From the NCBI GenBank assembly GCA_017552715.1, contig JAFZOW010000118.1, positions 1 to 39,349 of the forward strand: DNA of 39,349 nt. Direction: 5' to 3'. The notes beneath the pieces were generated by a model. It was not told where the DNA came from, made no database searches, and was given only the letters and a program-made list of their open reading frames with translations. Both the position numbers and the translations under genes were made by a program. Shown in pieces: positions 24,557 to 34,079 of this stretch (the first letter of the stretch is position 1; each line of letters starts with the position of its first letter). This stretch comes from Lachnospiraceae bacterium (GTDB taxonomy: Bacteria; Bacillota; Clostridia; Lachnospirales; Lachnospiraceae).

Positions 24557-25582
24557 ATGGATTACAAGAAAGCGGGAGTGGATATCGAAGCGGGTTACCG
24601 TTCGGTGGAGCTCATGAAGCAGTATGTGAACCGGACCATGCGGCCCGAAGTGCTGGGCGGCATCGGCGGTTTCTCCGGGGCATTTTCCCTGGAGGCCATC
24701 AAAAAGATGGAAAAGCCTGTTCTGGTGTCGGGTACCGACGGCGTGGGCACCAAGCTCAAGCTGGCTTTCCTGCTGGATAAGCACGATACCATAGGCATCG
24801 ACTGCGTGGCCATGTGTGTGAACGACATCGCCTGCGCCGGGGCCGAGCCCCTTTATTTCCTGGATTATATCGCCTGCGGGAAGAACATCCCCGAGAAGAT
24901 CGCGGCCATCGTCAAGGGTGTGGCGGAAGGCTGCGAACAGGCCGGCTGCGCGCTGATCGGCGGTGAGACGGCGGAGCATCCCGGTATGATGCCCGAGGAG
25001 GAATACGATCTGGCCGGCTTTGCCGTGGGTCTGGCAGACGAGACAGAAATGATCAACGGCCGCGATATCAAGGCCGGGGATACGCTGGTTGGTATTGCTT
25101 CCAGCGGCGTGCATTCCAACGGCTTTTCCCTGGTGCGTAAGGTCTTCCCCATGACCACGGATGCGCTGATCCGCTACAATAATGAACTGGGTCAGTCCCT
25201 GGGAGATGCCCTGCTTACCCCTACAAAGATCTATGTGAAGGCCCTGCGTGCCCTGAAGGATAAAGGGATAAAGATCAAGGGCTGCAGCCATATCACCGGC
25301 GGCGGCTTTTACGAGAATATCCCCCGCATGCTGCCGGAGGGTATCGGCGCCCGCATCGAAAAGTCGAGTTATGAACTGCCGGTGATCTTCTCCCTGCTGC
25401 AGAAGAGCGGAGATATTGACTGGCATGTGATGTATAACACGTATAATATGGGCATAGGAATGGTGCTGGCAGTGGATCCGGCGGATGCGGATGCCTGTGT
25501 GAACACCCTGAAGGAAGCCGGCGAGACGGCCTATATCATAGGTGAGACCGTCGCCGGAGAAAAGGAAGCGGTGGTATGCTGA
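24557..25582 (+). CDS. purM: Phosphoribosylformylglycinamidine cyclo-ligase (AIR synthetase)
   Basis: It closes FGAM to AIR using ATP. The ATG at 24557 follows AAAAGGAGAGACGAT. The 341-aa length and the opening '[20 protein letters not shown]' are standard, so the longer frame from 24470 is rejected. Conserved segments include '[15 protein letters not shown]', '[20 protein letters not shown]', '[13 protein letters not shown]' and '[18 protein letters not shown]'. The stop overlaps the purN start by seven bases. Confidence 0.96.
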   Translation: MDYKKAGVDIEAGYRSVELMKQYVNRTMRPEVLGGIGGFSGAFSLEAIKKMEKPVLVSGTDGVGTKLKLAFLLDKHDTIGIDCVAMCVNDIACAGAEPLYFLDYIACGKNIPEKIAAIVKGVAEGCEQAGCALIGGETAEHPGMMPEEEYDLAGFAVGLADETEMINGRDIKAGDTLVGIASSGVHSNGFSLVRKVFPMTTDALIRYNNELGQSLGDALLTPTKIYVKALRALKDKGIKIKGCSHITGGGFYENIPRMLPEGIGARIEKSSYELPVIFSLLQKSGDIDWHVMYNTYNMGIGMVLAVDPADADACVNTLKEAGETAYIIGETVAGEKEAVVC

Positions 25583-26187
25583 AGATAGCGGTACTGGTCT
25601 CGGGGGGCGGAACAAACCTTCAGGCCATAATGGATGCCATTGACAGCGGGAAGATCAGGGATACGCAGATCGTTTCCGTGATCTCCAACAAGGCGGATGC
25701 CTATGCGCTGGAGAGGGCCAGGCTGCACGGGATAGCGGCGAGAGCGGTGGTCAAAAAGGATTACCCTTCCCCGGAGGAGTTCCATGCTGCCCTGACGGAG
25801 GCCATCGATGAGGCGGCTCCCGATCTCATCGTGCTGGCAGGTTTTCTGCTGGTGCTGCCGGAAGCTCTGGTAAAGAAGTATTCCGGACGTATCATCAATA
25901 TCCATCCGTCCCTGATCCCTTCCTTCTGCGGGAACGGCTTTTACGGGCTCAGGGTGCATGAGGCGGTGCTTAAGCGCGGTGTGAAGGTCACCGGCGCTAC
26001 AGTGCATTTTGTGGATGAAGGAACGGATACCGGACCCATCATCGCGCAGAAGGCAGTGGAAGTTAAGGAAGGAGACACGCCGGAGGTACTGCAGCGGCGT
26101 GTTATGGAAGAAGCAGAGTGGATCATCCTGCCCCAGGTGATCGATGGGATCGCCGCGGGCCGGATCAAAATGGGAGGTGCGGAATGA
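25576..26187 (+). CDS. purN: Phosphoribosylglycinamide formyltransferase
   Basis: It transfers formyl from 10-formyl-THF to GAR. The GGGTNLQ phosphate loop is at about 10-16, and the catalytic Asn108, His110 ('[12 protein letters not shown]') and Asp151 ('[10 protein letters not shown]') are all present. The length of 203 aa is usual. It overlaps purM (ATGCTGA) and is overlapped by purD (ATGA), so translation of the three is coupled. Confidence 0.95.
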   Translation: MLKIAVLVSGGGTNLQAIMDAIDSGKIRDTQIVSVISNKADAYALERARLHGIAARAVVKKDYPSPEEFHAALTEAIDEAAPDLIVLAGFLLVLPEALVKKYSGRIINIHPSLIPSFCGNGFYGLRVHEAVLKRGVKVTGATVHFVDEGTDTGPIIAQKAVEVKEGDTPEVLQRRVMEEAEWIILPQVIDGIAAGRIKMGGAE

Positions 26188-27455
26188 AGGTACTGATCGT
26201 TGGCGGCGGAGGCAGGGAACATGCCATCGCTGCGGCAGTGGCAAAAAGCGAGAAGTGTGAAAAGCTTTACTGCGCGCCCGGAAATGCCGGCATCGCGCAG
26301 CTGGCGGAATGCGTACCCATCGGAGTAATGGATTTCGGCAAGCTGGTGGGCTTTGCCCAGGAGAAGCGCATCGACTTTGTCATCGTGGCGCCGGACGATC
26401 CTCTGGCAGCCGGCCTGGTGGATGCCTTCGAGGCGGCGGGGGTGAAAGCCTTCGGCCCCCGGAAGGATGCGGCCATCCTGGAAGGAAGCAAGGCCTTTTC
26501 CAAGGATCTGATGAAGAAATACGGCATTCCCACGGCGGAATATGAGAATTTCGATGAAGCCGAGGCAGCGCTGAAATATCTTGAGAGTGCGGCCTATCCC
26601 GTGGTACTTAAGGCCGACGGCCTGGCGCTGGGCAAGGGAGTGCTGATCTGCAAGGACCATGAGGAAGCTGTGGCCGGCGTGAAGGAGATCATGCAGGATA
26701 AGAAGTTCGGCTCCGCTGGAAACCGTATGGTCATCGAGCGCTTTATGACGGGCCGGGAAGTGTCGGTGCTGACCTTTACCGACGGGAAGACCATAAGGGT
26801 CATGGCCAGTGCCCAGGATCACAAGAGAGCCGGTGACGGGGATACGGGCCTGAATACCGGCGGCATGGGAACCTTTTCTCCCAGTCCCTTCTATACGGAA
26901 GAGATCCATAAATACTGCTGCGAGCACATCTATCAGCCTACCGTGGATGCCATGCGTTCGGAGGGACGGACCTTCAAAGGCGTTATCTTCTTCGGACTGA
27001 TGCTCACAGAGGAAGGACCGAAGGTGCTGGAATACAATGCCCGCTTCGGAGATCCGGAAGCCCAGGTGGTGCTGCCCCGTATGGAGAACGACCTGCTCTC
27101 GGTCATGGAGGCCTGTGTGGACGGCAAGCTGGAAGGCGTGGAGCTGAATTTCCGCAAAGAGGCAGCGGTGTGCGTGGTGCTGGCTTCCGACGGCTATCCC
27201 GTAAGCTACGAAAAGGGAAAGGCCATTCACGGCCTGGAGCGCTTTGACGGGCAGAGTGAGTATTTCTGCTTCCATGCCGGCACAAAGGCGGAGGACGGCG
27301 AGGTCCTTACCAACGGCGGAAGAGTACTTGGGATCACCGCTCTCGGCACGGACCTGAAGGATGCCCGAAAGAAGGCTTACGAGGCGGTGGAATGGGTTGA
27401 TTTCTCCAATAAATACTACCGCCACGACATCGGAAAAGCCATAGACGAGGCTTAA
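26184..27455 (+). CDS. purD: Phosphoribosylamine-glycine ligase (GAR synthetase)
   Basis: An ATP-grasp enzyme joining phosphoribosylamine and glycine. The ATG at 26184 has GGGAGGTGC upstream and overlaps the purN stop. The N-terminal 'VLIVGGGGREHAIA', 'VLKADGLALGKGV' and 'NTGGMGTFSPSPFY', and the magnesium-site region 'VLEYNARFGDPEAQVVLP', are diagnostic. The length of 423 aa is typical. It is the last gene of the pyrE-to-purD run. No clear terminator follows; the next promoter starts within 12 bases. Confidence 0.96.
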   Translation: MKVLIVGGGGREHAIAAAVAKSEKCEKLYCAPGNAGIAQLAECVPIGVMDFGKLVGFAQEKRIDFVIVAPDDPLAAGLVDAFEAAGVKAFGPRKDAAILEGSKAFSKDLMKKYGIPTAEYENFDEAEAALKYLESAAYPVVLKADGLALGKGVLICKDHEEAVAGVKEIMQDKKFGSAGNRMVIERFMTGREVSVLTFTDGKTIRVMASAQDHKRAGDGDTGLNTGGMGTFSPSPFYTEEIHKYCCEHIYQPTVDAMRSEGRTFKGVIFFGLMLTEEGPKVLEYNARFGDPEAQVVLPRMENDLLSVMEACVDGKLEGVELNFRKEAAVCVVLASDGYPVSYEKGKAIHGLERFDGQSEYFCFHAGTKAEDGEVLTNGGRVLGITALGTDLKDARKKAYEAVEWVDFSNKYYRHDIGKAIDEA

Positions 27456-27466
27456 GAAAAAAGGAC

Positions 27467-27495
27467 TGGAAATTTTTAAAGGCTTAGGGTATAAT
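27467..27495 (+). promoter_or_regulatory. Promoter of SH3 membrane protein gene
   Basis: TGGAAA (27467-27472), 17 bases, then a perfect TATAAT (27490-27495). The start would be near 27502, some 38 bases before the ATG at 27540. Confidence 0.6.
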
Positions 27496-27539
27496 AAGTA
27501 TTTGGTGTTATGTTTACTTCAACGGAAAGGAAAGAAGAG

Positions 27540-28766
27540 ATGAAAGAAAAAAGGCAAAGCTATGGCAGATACGTGATCGCTCTTCTGCTGGCGGCGGTGC
27601 TCTTTGTGAGTATGCAGCTTTTTGCGCACGCCACCTCGGAGGAGGGAACCGGACAGGTCGCAACGGTCAAGGCCGGTAAGACGGACATCAATGTGCGTGC
27701 TACTGCGGTAGACGGTGGTGTCGTGGCAACTGTGGACGGCGGAGACAGCTTCGACGTACTGGGACAGACCACCGGCAGTGACGGTAAGGTCTGGTATGAG
27801 ATCAGCGGAAAGAAAGGCGATAAGAATATCCGCGGCTATATCCGCAGCGATATGGTGGATATCAGTGAGAAAGAAACGGCACCCGAAGAGCCCGAAGAGG
27901 GAAAAGAGGGTGACGGAGATACGGCGGCTCCCGCAGAAGAGAGCGGCGGGGATGAGACCCCGGTGACCACCACCATGGGCAGCATCCTGGCCATGGATCC
28001 TCCTGCAGGGGAAGACGGCAGCGCAGCCGAGCCTCCTTACCTGCCCAAGGGCTTCAGTGATACACGCATCCGTGTAGGCGAGCGTGAGGTGCAGGCCTGG
28101 ACCAACGAGACCTTCTACATCTTTTATGCTACCTCGCCTTCGGGCAATGTTGGCTGGTTTTTGTATGATTCCGCAGAAGGCCGCTGGGTACGTTATATCG
28201 ATTTCCTGATCGACGGCTCCGGTTCGGGCAGCGTTTCCTCCAACGGAGGAAAGGGCGGTGCGAACAAAGGCCTTGTGATCATTCTGATCGTGGTGATCAT
28301 CCTGCTGGCAGGCGGCTGTGCCTTCCTTGCCTTCAAGCTCTTCTCCGGCGGCAGGGATGACGACTACTATGATGATGACGACGATGATGATTATCGTCCC
28401 GCAAGACGTCAGCAGGCACCGAAGCAGCCCGCTGCACGTTCCGTACAGCCTGCAGGCATGCAGCAGCGCAGCAGCCAGCAGATCCGTCCCCAGGGCCCTG
28501 CGACTTCGGGTCCCCGTCCTCAGGCTCAGCGTCCGGCCGGACAGAGACCTGCAGGAGGTCCCGCACCCCAGCAGAGACCGGCAGGAACACGCCCCGCAGG
28601 TGGCCCTCAGGCTCCCATGCAGCGTCAGTCCCAGCCTGCGGCTCCGGTACATCGCCAGAGTCAGCCCGGTGCTCCCGTGACCAGACGCAGTTCCCAGGGC
28701 GCTCCGGTCCAGAGACAGCAGCCTGTACGTCAGAGCCGCCCGCAGAATCCGGACGATGAAGAGTAA
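27540..28766 (+). CDS. Membrane protein with extracellular SH3 domain and Pro/Gln-rich cytoplasmic tail (408 aa)
   Basis: The ATG at 27540 follows AAAGGAAAGAAGAG; an upstream ATG at 27510 has no ribosome site. A signal/anchor segment (about 12-32) precedes a bacterial SH3-like domain ('VKAGKTDINVRATAVDGGVV' to 'GYIRSDMVDI', about 40-110). Then come a Glu/Pro/Gly-rich linker, a small domain with 'NVGWFLYDSAEGRWVRYIDF', and a second membrane span at about 245-265. The last 140 residues start with a run of Asp (about 271-283) and become rich in Pro, Gln, Ala and Arg, with repeats such as 'QRPAGQRPAGG' and 'RQSQPAAPVHRQSQPGAPV'. SH3 domains of this type bind cell-wall peptide; a wall-sensing or morphogenesis role is inferred. 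The following terminator palindrome ends the unit. Confidence 0.82.
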   Translation: MKEKRQSYGRYVIALLLAAVLFVSMQLFAHATSEEGTGQVATVKAGKTDINVRATAVDGGVVATVDGGDSFDVLGQTTGSDGKVWYEISGKKGDKNIRGYIRSDMVDISEKETAPEEPEEGKEGDGDTAAPAEESGGDETPVTTTMGSILAMDPPAGEDGSAAEPPYLPKGFSDTRIRVGEREVQAWTNETFYIFYATSPSGNVGWFLYDSAEGRWVRYIDFLIDGSGSGSVSSNGGKGGANKGLVIILIVVIILLAGGCAFLAFKLFSGGRDDDYYDDDDDDDYRPARRQQAPKQPAARSVQPAGMQQRSSQQIRPQGPATSGPRPQAQRPAGQRPAGGPAPQQRPAGTRPAGGPQAPMQRQSQPAAPVHRQSQPGAPVTRRSSQGAPVQRQQPVRQSRPQNPDDEE

Positions 28767-28772
28767 AATCAC

Positions 28773-28801
28773 TTGACAAATAATCCCTGATGTTATATTA
28801 T
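28773..28801 (+). promoter_or_regulatory. Promoter of the GntR-clpC operon, inside the terminator palindrome
   Basis: A consensus -35 TTGACA (28773-28778), 17 bases, and TATTAT (28796-28801) whose last bases are the loop of the 28782-28820 palindrome. The start near 28808 lies in the right arm, so this transcript lacks the left arm and cannot form the terminator. The palindrome covers the spacer and -10, which is also an ideal place for an autorepressor operator. Confidence 0.75.
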
Positions 28802-28826
28802 AGATATAACATCAGGGATTTTTTTT
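28782..28826 (+). terminator. Terminator of the SH3 gene / probable GntR operator
   Basis: A perfect 17-bp inverted repeat: left arm 28782-28798, loop TATAG, right arm 28804-28820, then eight Ts. As RNA from upstream it is a strong rho-independent terminator. As DNA the dyad (core CCCTGATGTTATAT) spans the promoter of the downstream regulator gene and could bind that GntR protein. Confidence 0.85.
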
Positions 28827-28861
28827 GTCCCTAAAACTTTCAATATCTTATGGAGGTTAAT

Positions 28862-29230
28862 ATGACGATCGAGATCAATTTTAACAGTGAAGAAGCGTAC
28901 TACATGCAGATCCGCAATCAGGTGATCAGCCAGATCGCATACGGCGAGCTGAAAAAGGGAGAGTCCCTTCCCTCCGTGCGCCAGCTGGCAGAGGAGATCG
29001 GGATCAATATGCATACGGTGAACAAGGCATATTCCCTGCTTCGCCAGGAAGGCTATGTTAAGATCGACCGTCGCCGCGGAGCAATGGTGGATGTGGAATA
29101 TCGCCAGGATGCCGACTTAAAGGAGATCAGCGACGAGATGTATCTGCTTGTGGCCAAGGCACGCTGCAAGGGGATCGACAAGGATCGCGTTCACAAGATG
29201 GTAGACGAGCACTACGCTAAAGGAAATTGA
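28862..29230 (+). CDS. GntR-family regulator, YtrA-type (122 aa)
   Basis: The ATG at 28862 has TGGAGGT six bases upstream; the ATG at 28850 overlaps that site and is rejected. A winged-helix DNA-binding domain fills residues of about 10-75: 'YYMQIRNQVISQIAYGELKK', 'LPSVRQLAEEIGINMHTVNK', 'LLRQEGYV'. Only a short helical tail follows, with no ligand-binding domain, which fits the small YtrA subfamily. These dimeric repressors usually control their own operon by binding a palindrome at the promoter, and such a palindrome covers its -10. The stop overlaps the clpC start (TGATG), so it probably governs clpC and the genes behind it. Confidence 0.9.
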   Translation: MTIEINFNSEEAYYMQIRNQVISQIAYGELKKGESLPSVRQLAEEIGINMHTVNKAYSLLRQEGYVKIDRRRGAMVDVEYRQDADLKEISDEMYLLVAKARCKGIDKDRVHKMVDEHYAKGN

Positions 29231-31695
29231 TGGACAACTCTGGCTTTACAGCAAAAGCGCAGAGAGCGCTGACGCTTGCCGCCCAGTTTTCCCGGGAGAT
29301 GCACAGCGGCTATATCGGTACCGAACATATACTCATCGGACTGATACGCGAGGGCACCGGGGTGGCGGCAGCGATACTCCGTGAGAGCCAGATCTACGAG
29401 AACCGTCTGATCGAGCTGATGCGGGAGACCATCACACCGGCAGGGGATACGCTGATCAAAGAACGCCGGGAATACTCCGCCAAGGCTTCGGAGGTGATCA
29501 GCCGTTCCCAGCAGATCGCCAGGGAGACCAAAGCGAGCCGCGCGGGTACGGAGCATCTTCTGCTGGGTATATTTGCGATGCAGGATTGTGTAGCCCTGCG
29601 TCTTCTTTCTGCGTGCAGTCTCGACATGACCCGCTTTTATAAAGACGTGGTGCGCTTCATGGGAAACGATGCCACGGACTATGTGCGCAGGGCCGTGAAG
29701 AGCAGAAATATGAAAAAAGGCCGCGGGGAAGGCACCCCGATGCTGGAACAGTTCGGTAAGGATCTTACCGCACAGGCCCGGGACGGGCGTCTGGATCCCG
29801 TCATAGGCCGGGAAGCGGAGCTCCGCCGGGTGATACAGATATTAAGCCGCCGCACCAAGAACAATCCCTGCCTCGTGGGGGAACCCGGTGTAGGCAAGAC
29901 CGCCATAGTGGAAGGGATAGCCTCAGCCATAGCTTCCGGAAATGTTCCGGATACGGTGAAAGATAAGCGGCTGATCAGTATGGACCTGTCGGGCATGGTG
30001 GCAGGCAGCCGTTACCGCGGTGAGTTTGAGGAACGCTTAAAACGCCTGATGGGCGAAGTGACGGAATGCGGGGATGTGATCCTCTTTCTGGACGAGATCC
30101 ATACCGTGATCGGCGCCGGCGGTGCCGAAGGTTCCATAGATGCCTCCAATATCTTAAAACCGGCCCTGGCCCGAGGAGAGATCCATCTCATCGGAGCCAC
30201 CACCGTCGGGGAATACCGGAAGTATTTTTCCAGGGATGCCGCCCTGGAGAGGCGTTTTCAGCCGGTGGATGTTGCCGAACCTACCATAGAGGAAGCCATA
30301 GCCATCTTAAACGGCGTGGCTCCCAAGTATGAAGAACATCACGGGATACGTATCCTGCCGGAGGCCATCGAGGCCGCCGTCCGTCTTTCCGAGCGTTATA
30401 TCAACGACCGTTTCCTTCCCGACAAGGCCATAGACCTTATCGATGAGGCGGCTTCCGCCCGGCGTCTTTCCGGGAACGGATCTTCGGAAAAGCTGCAGAG
30501 CCTGAAGGAAGAGATCGCCAGGAAGGAAGACCAGATCGAACGATCCATCCGCATTGAGGCCTATGCCCAGGCGGGTGAACTGCGTCAGCAGCAGGAGCTT
30601 CTGAAGGAACGGCTTAAACGGCTGGAGGGCGGAAAGGGTCGGAAGACCCAGGAGCCTGTGGTGGATGAGAATGCCATAGCCGAGGCCGTCAGCCTCTGGA
30701 CCCATATCCCTCTGAAAAAACTGGCGGAAAAGGAAAGCCAGCGGCTTCTGAAGCTGGAGGAAGAGCTGCACAAGCGCGTGGTGGGACAGGAAGAGGCCGT
30801 AAGTGCCGTTTCCCGGGCCATACGGCGCGGCCGTGTGGGTCTGCAGGATCCCAAACGCCCCATAGGTTCTTTCCTGTTCCTGGGGCCTACGGGCGTGGGT
30901 AAGACGGAGCTTTCCAAGGCCTTGTCGGAGCTGGTCTTCGGTTCCGAGAATGCCCTGATCCGTGTGGATATGTCGGAATATATGGAACAGCATTCCGTTT
31001 CCAAGATGATCGGTTCCCCTCCGGGCTATGTGGGCTTTGAAGAGGGCGGACAGCTTTCCGAAAAGGTACGCCGGAATCCTTATTCCGTCGTTCTCTTCGA
31101 CGAGATCGAGAAGGCTCATCCGGATGTGTTCAACATCCTTCTGCAGGTACTGGATGACGGCCATATCACCGATGCCCAGGGCCGGAAGGTTTCGTTTAAG
31201 AATACCATACTGATCATGACCAGTAATGCCGGGGCCCAGCGTATAATGTCCCCGAAGAATCTGGGTTTTACGGCCCGCAACGATGAACAGCGGGATTATG
31301 AGCATATGCGGGAATCCGTGCTGGACGAGCTGAAGAAGATCTTCAAGCCGGAATTCTTAAACCGTATCGATGAGACCATAGTGTTCCATCCGCTGAACAA
31401 AGCGGATCTTAAGCGTATCATCACGATCCTCACGAAAAAGCTGATCAGCCGCAGCCGGGAACAGCTGGGGATAAAGCTTACCATCAGCCAGGCACTGAAG
31501 GATCATCTGATAGAGAAATATGCGGATATCAAGATGGGGGCGCGTCCGCTGAAACGTGCCATCCAGACACAGCTGGAGGATCCCCTGGCCGAAGAACTGC
31601 TGGCGGGGACGATCCTTCCCGGAGACAGCATCACGGCCGTATACCGGGGCGGAAAGATCGTATTCAGCAAAAAAGCAGAGAAAGAGAGGGAATAA
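29230..31695 (+). CDS. clpC: AAA+ unfoldase ClpC (821 aa)
   Basis: It unfolds proteins for ClpP degradation in the cytosol. The N domain with two Clp-N repeats (about 1-140) is followed by AAA-1 with Walker A GEPGVGKT (217-224) and 'VILFLDEIHTVIGAGGAEGS'. A short coiled M domain (about 415-470, 'LREQQ'-like helices) comes next, then AAA-2 with Walker A GPTGVGKT (552-559), 'GSPPGYVGFEEGGQL' and 'VVLFDEIEKAHPDVF'. An LGF tripeptide at 678-680 occupies the ClpP-docking loop position. Length and layout match Firmicute ClpC. The ATG at 29230 overlaps the regulator's stop; a TTG three bases earlier is in frame. The usual neighbours ctsR, mcsA and mcsB are absent, and a YtrA-type GntR gene takes their place. 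Confidence 0.94.
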   Translation: MDNSGFTAKAQRALTLAAQFSREMHSGYIGTEHILIGLIREGTGVAAAILRESQIYENRLIELMRETITPAGDTLIKERREYSAKASEVISRSQQIARETKASRAGTEHLLLGIFAMQDCVALRLLSACSLDMTRFYKDVVRFMGNDATDYVRRAVKSRNMKKGRGEGTPMLEQFGKDLTAQARDGRLDPVIGREAELRRVIQILSRRTKNNPCLVGEPGVGKTAIVEGIASAIASGNVPDTVKDKRLISMDLSGMVAGSRYRGEFEERLKRLMGEVTECGDVILFLDEIHTVIGAGGAEGSIDASNILKPALARGEIHLIGATTVGEYRKYFSRDAALERRFQPVDVAEPTIEEAIAILNGVAPKYEEHHGIRILPEAIEAAVRLSERYINDRFLPDKAIDLIDEAASARRLSGNGSSEKLQSLKEEIARKEDQIERSIRIEAYAQAGELRQQQELLKERLKRLEGGKGRKTQEPVVDENAIAEAVSLWTHIPLKKLAEKESQRLLKLEEELHKRVVGQEEAVSAVSRAIRRGRVGLQDPKRPIGSFLFLGPTGVGKTELSKALSELVFGSENALIRVDMSEYMEQHSVSKMIGSPPGYVGFEEGGQLSEKVRRNPYSVVLFDEIEKAHPDVFNILLQVLDDGHITDAQGRKVSFKNTILIMTSNAGAQRIMSPKNLGFTARNDEQRDYEHMRESVLDELKKIFKPEFLNRIDETIVFHPLNKADLKRIITILTKKLISRSREQLGIKLTISQALKDHLIEKYADIKMGARPLKRAIQTQLEDPLAEELLAGTILPGDSITAVYRGGKIVFSKKAEKERE

Positions 31696-31698
31696 AGA

Positions 31699-32109
31699 AT
31701 GGCAGTCATCAAGGAATTGTTACGTGCGGAGAAAGACAGCTTGAGTTTCGGGGATTACAGCCTGGAGAGCAAATCCAAGCTGGAGGATTTCAAGTGGGGC
31801 AGTGATGTGCTCAAGGTCAAGACCTTTAAGGAGATCACCCGCCTGGAAAAGAACGGCAGCGTGGTGTACGAGTCCGTTCCCGGGACCAGCGTGATCGATT
31901 TTAAGGAGACGGAAGAGGGCCTGAGCTTTACCGTGGAAGGCCCCGAGGATGCCATGATCACCGTGGGTCTTGCGGAAGACGCAGACTATGAGGTGAAGGT
32001 AGGCGACGGAGATGCCTGGCGCATGAAGACCAATCTGGGCGGCAAGCTGGCTGTAAGCGTGGAACTGGCCGGTGCCGGCGGAGTGGATGTGGTGATCCGC
32101 AAAGTCTGA
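31699..32109 (+). CDS. Conserved small protein of unknown function (136 aa)
   Basis: It begins 'MAVIKELLRAEKDSLSFGDY' and is predicted to be mostly beta strands, ending 'AGAGGVDVVIRKV'. It has no signal peptide, membrane span or Cys. Similar small proteins next to clpC or radA in Clostridia are, as I recall, sometimes labelled 'endosialidase', a label nothing in this sequence supports. It starts three bases after the clpC stop and overlaps radA by one base (TGATG), so it belongs to this operon. Confidence 0.8.
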   Translation: MAVIKELLRAEKDSLSFGDYSLESKSKLEDFKWGSDVLKVKTFKEITRLEKNGSVVYESVPGTSVIDFKETEEGLSFTVEGPEDAMITVGLAEDADYEVKVGDGDAWRMKTNLGGKLAVSVELAGAGGVDVVIRKV

Positions 32110-33491
32110 TGGCAAAGCAGAAGTCCGTATTTTTCTGCAGTGAATGCGGCGCCGAGAGTGCCAAATGGATGGGGCAGTGCCCGGCCTGCCACGCCTGGAA
32201 CACAATGGTGGAGCAGGAGCTGGCTGTTTCGGAACGGGGAAAGAGCGTCCGCCGAAGCGATCGTGCGGTCAAGCCCCAGCTTTTAAGCGAGATCAGCTTA
32301 AGTGAGGAAGACCGGGTGCAGACCGGTATCGCCGAGCTGGACCGTGTGCTGGGAGGCGGCGTGGTCCCGGGATCCATGATCCTGGTAGGAGGGGATCCGG
32401 GCATAGGCAAATCCACCCTGCTCTTACAGGCCTGCAGGGAACTGGCCGCCAGAGGGCAGAAGCTGCTCTATATCTCGGGGGAGGAATCCTTAAAGCAGAT
32501 CCGCATGCGGGCCGACCGTCTTGGGAATTTCCCGGAGGGAGTAAGCCTTCTGTGCGAGACGGATCTGTCCCTGATCGCCGAACTGCTGCGAAGCAATAAG
32601 CCGGATATCGTGGTCATCGATTCCATACAGACCATGTATAACGAGGAAGCCAGCGGTACACCGGGCAGTGTATCCCAGGTGAGGGAGAGTACGGCGGTGC
32701 TCCTGCAGCTTTCCAAGAGCCTGGGGATCTCCGTCTTTATCGTCGGCCATGTTACCAAAGAGGGGACTGTGGCCGGGCCGCGTATCCTGGAGCATATGGT
32801 GGATACGGTGCTGTACTTTGAAGGTGACCGCCATGCCTCTTACCGCATACTGCGTGGAGTCAAGAACCGTTTCGGCTCCACCAACGAGATCGGGGTCTTT
32901 GAGATGGGCTCCGAAGGTCTCAGGGAAGTGAGCAACCCTTCGGAATATCTGCTTTCCGGCAGACCCGAGGGAGAGAGCGGTACCGTTACGGCCTGCAGCA
33001 TCGAGGGGACCCGTCCCATACTTCTGGAGGTACAGGCCCTGGTCTGCAAGAGCGGTTTCGGTATTCCCAGACGGCAGGCATCCGGTGCGGATCTGAACCG
33101 TATCAATCTGCTGATGGCGGTATTGGAAAAACGCCTGGGGCTGCAGCTGGGACAGTGCGATGCCTATGTGAATATCGCCGGCGGTATGCGTATCGTGGAA
33201 CCGGCAGTGGATCTGGCCATCGCCATGGCGCTGGTTTCCAGTTTTCTGAACCTTCCCGTAGGAGACAGGCTGCTGGCCTTCGGGGAAGTGGGGCTTTCCG
33301 GCGAGGTCCGCGGAGTGAACGCGGCGGAACAGAGAGTGAGCGAAGCAGCCAAGCTGGGTTATGAGATCTGTGTGCTGCCCCGTGTATGTGCACAGCGGGC
33401 CGGACAGATCAAAGGGATCAAGCTGATCGCGGTGGATTCCGTCAGGGATGCCATCGAAGTCATAAAGAAACATGGAGGAAAAGAGAAATGA
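32109..33491 (+). CDS. radA: DNA repair protein RadA (Sms)
   Basis: A RecA-like branch-migration helicase for recombinational repair. An N-terminal C4 zinc finger (C10, C13, C24, C27) is followed by Walker [10 protein letters not shown] (95-103). The RadA-specific KNRFG motif is at 252-256, and a C-terminal Lon-protease-like domain ('[20 protein letters not shown]', '[19 protein letters not shown]') completes it. All canonical parts are present at 460 aa. It is overlapped at both ends by neighbouring genes. Confidence 0.96.
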   Translation: MAKQKSVFFCSECGAESAKWMGQCPACHAWNTMVEQELAVSERGKSVRRSDRAVKPQLLSEISLSEEDRVQTGIAELDRVLGGGVVPGSMILVGGDPGIGKSTLLLQACRELAARGQKLLYISGEESLKQIRMRADRLGNFPEGVSLLCETDLSLIAELLRSNKPDIVVIDSIQTMYNEEASGTPGSVSQVRESTAVLLQLSKSLGISVFIVGHVTKEGTVAGPRILEHMVDTVLYFEGDRHASYRILRGVKNRFGSTNEIGVFEMGSEGLREVSNPSEYLLSGRPEGESGTVTACSIEGTRPILLEVQALVCKSGFGIPRRQASGADLNRINLLMAVLEKRLGLQLGQCDAYVNIAGGMRIVEPAVDLAIAMALVSSFLNLPVGDRLLAFGEVGLSGEVRGVNAAEQRVSEAAKLGYEICVLPRVCAQRAGQIKGIKLIAVDSVRDAIEVIKKHGGKEK

Positions 33492-34000
33492 CGCTTTTGG
33501 AACAATGGCACAAAATGGCCTATGACACCAACAAAAAGGAACGCAACAATGTGCGGAAGCTTTGGGATCAGTATTTCCCCGAGGAGAAGCGCATCTATGC
33601 GGAGCTTCTGAAGAACCCGGATGAAGCCGTAAAGGGAACGGTAAAGGAACTGGCCGAGAAGTACGGTCTTTCCATCATGTTCATGACCGCATTCCTGGAC
33701 GGCATCAACGAGAGCCTGAAAGAGCCCAATCCCATTGAGGAGATGGACGAGGATACGGAAGTAAGCCTTGATTTCGATAACGAGCTCCTGTATAAGAATA
33801 TGGTGGATGCCGGTGCAGACTGGCTCTATGGCCTTCCCGAGTGGGATGACATCTTCTCCGAGGAGAAGCGCGCCGAGCTTTATCATGAGGCAAAGATCGC
33901 CAATACGGTACATCGCGATACCCCCAAGATCTATCCCAACGATCCCTGCCCCTGCGGAAGCGGAAAAAAATACAAAAAGTGCTGTGGAAAACCGGCATAA
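33488..34000 (+). CDS. SEC-C metal-binding motif protein (170 aa)
   Basis: The ATG at 33488 overlaps the radA stop (ATGA), with AGGAAAAGAG as ribosome site. The protein is acidic and helical and ends in a SEC-C zinc motif, '[16 protein letters not shown]' with C154, C156, C165 and C166. That motif, also found at the end of SecA, binds zinc and often mediates protein or ribosome contact. The N-terminal 150 residues ('[20 protein letters not shown]') match no family I can name. It is the last gene of the clpC-radA run, so a protein quality-control link is plausible but inferred. Confidence 0.88.
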   Translation: MTLLEQWHKMAYDTNKKERNNVRKLWDQYFPEEKRIYAELLKNPDEAVKGTVKELAEKYGLSIMFMTAFLDGINESLKEPNPIEEMDEDTEVSLDFDNELLYKNMVDAGADWLYGLPEWDDIFSEEKRAELYHEAKIANTVHRDTPKIYPNDPCPCGSGKKYKKCCGKPA

Positions 34001-34079
34001 ACGCGAGGGCCGGCGAAGCGATGCCCGACACATTTTTGTTTCGGAAACCTGCATGGTTTTGTAAAGGAGGATCGGAAAA

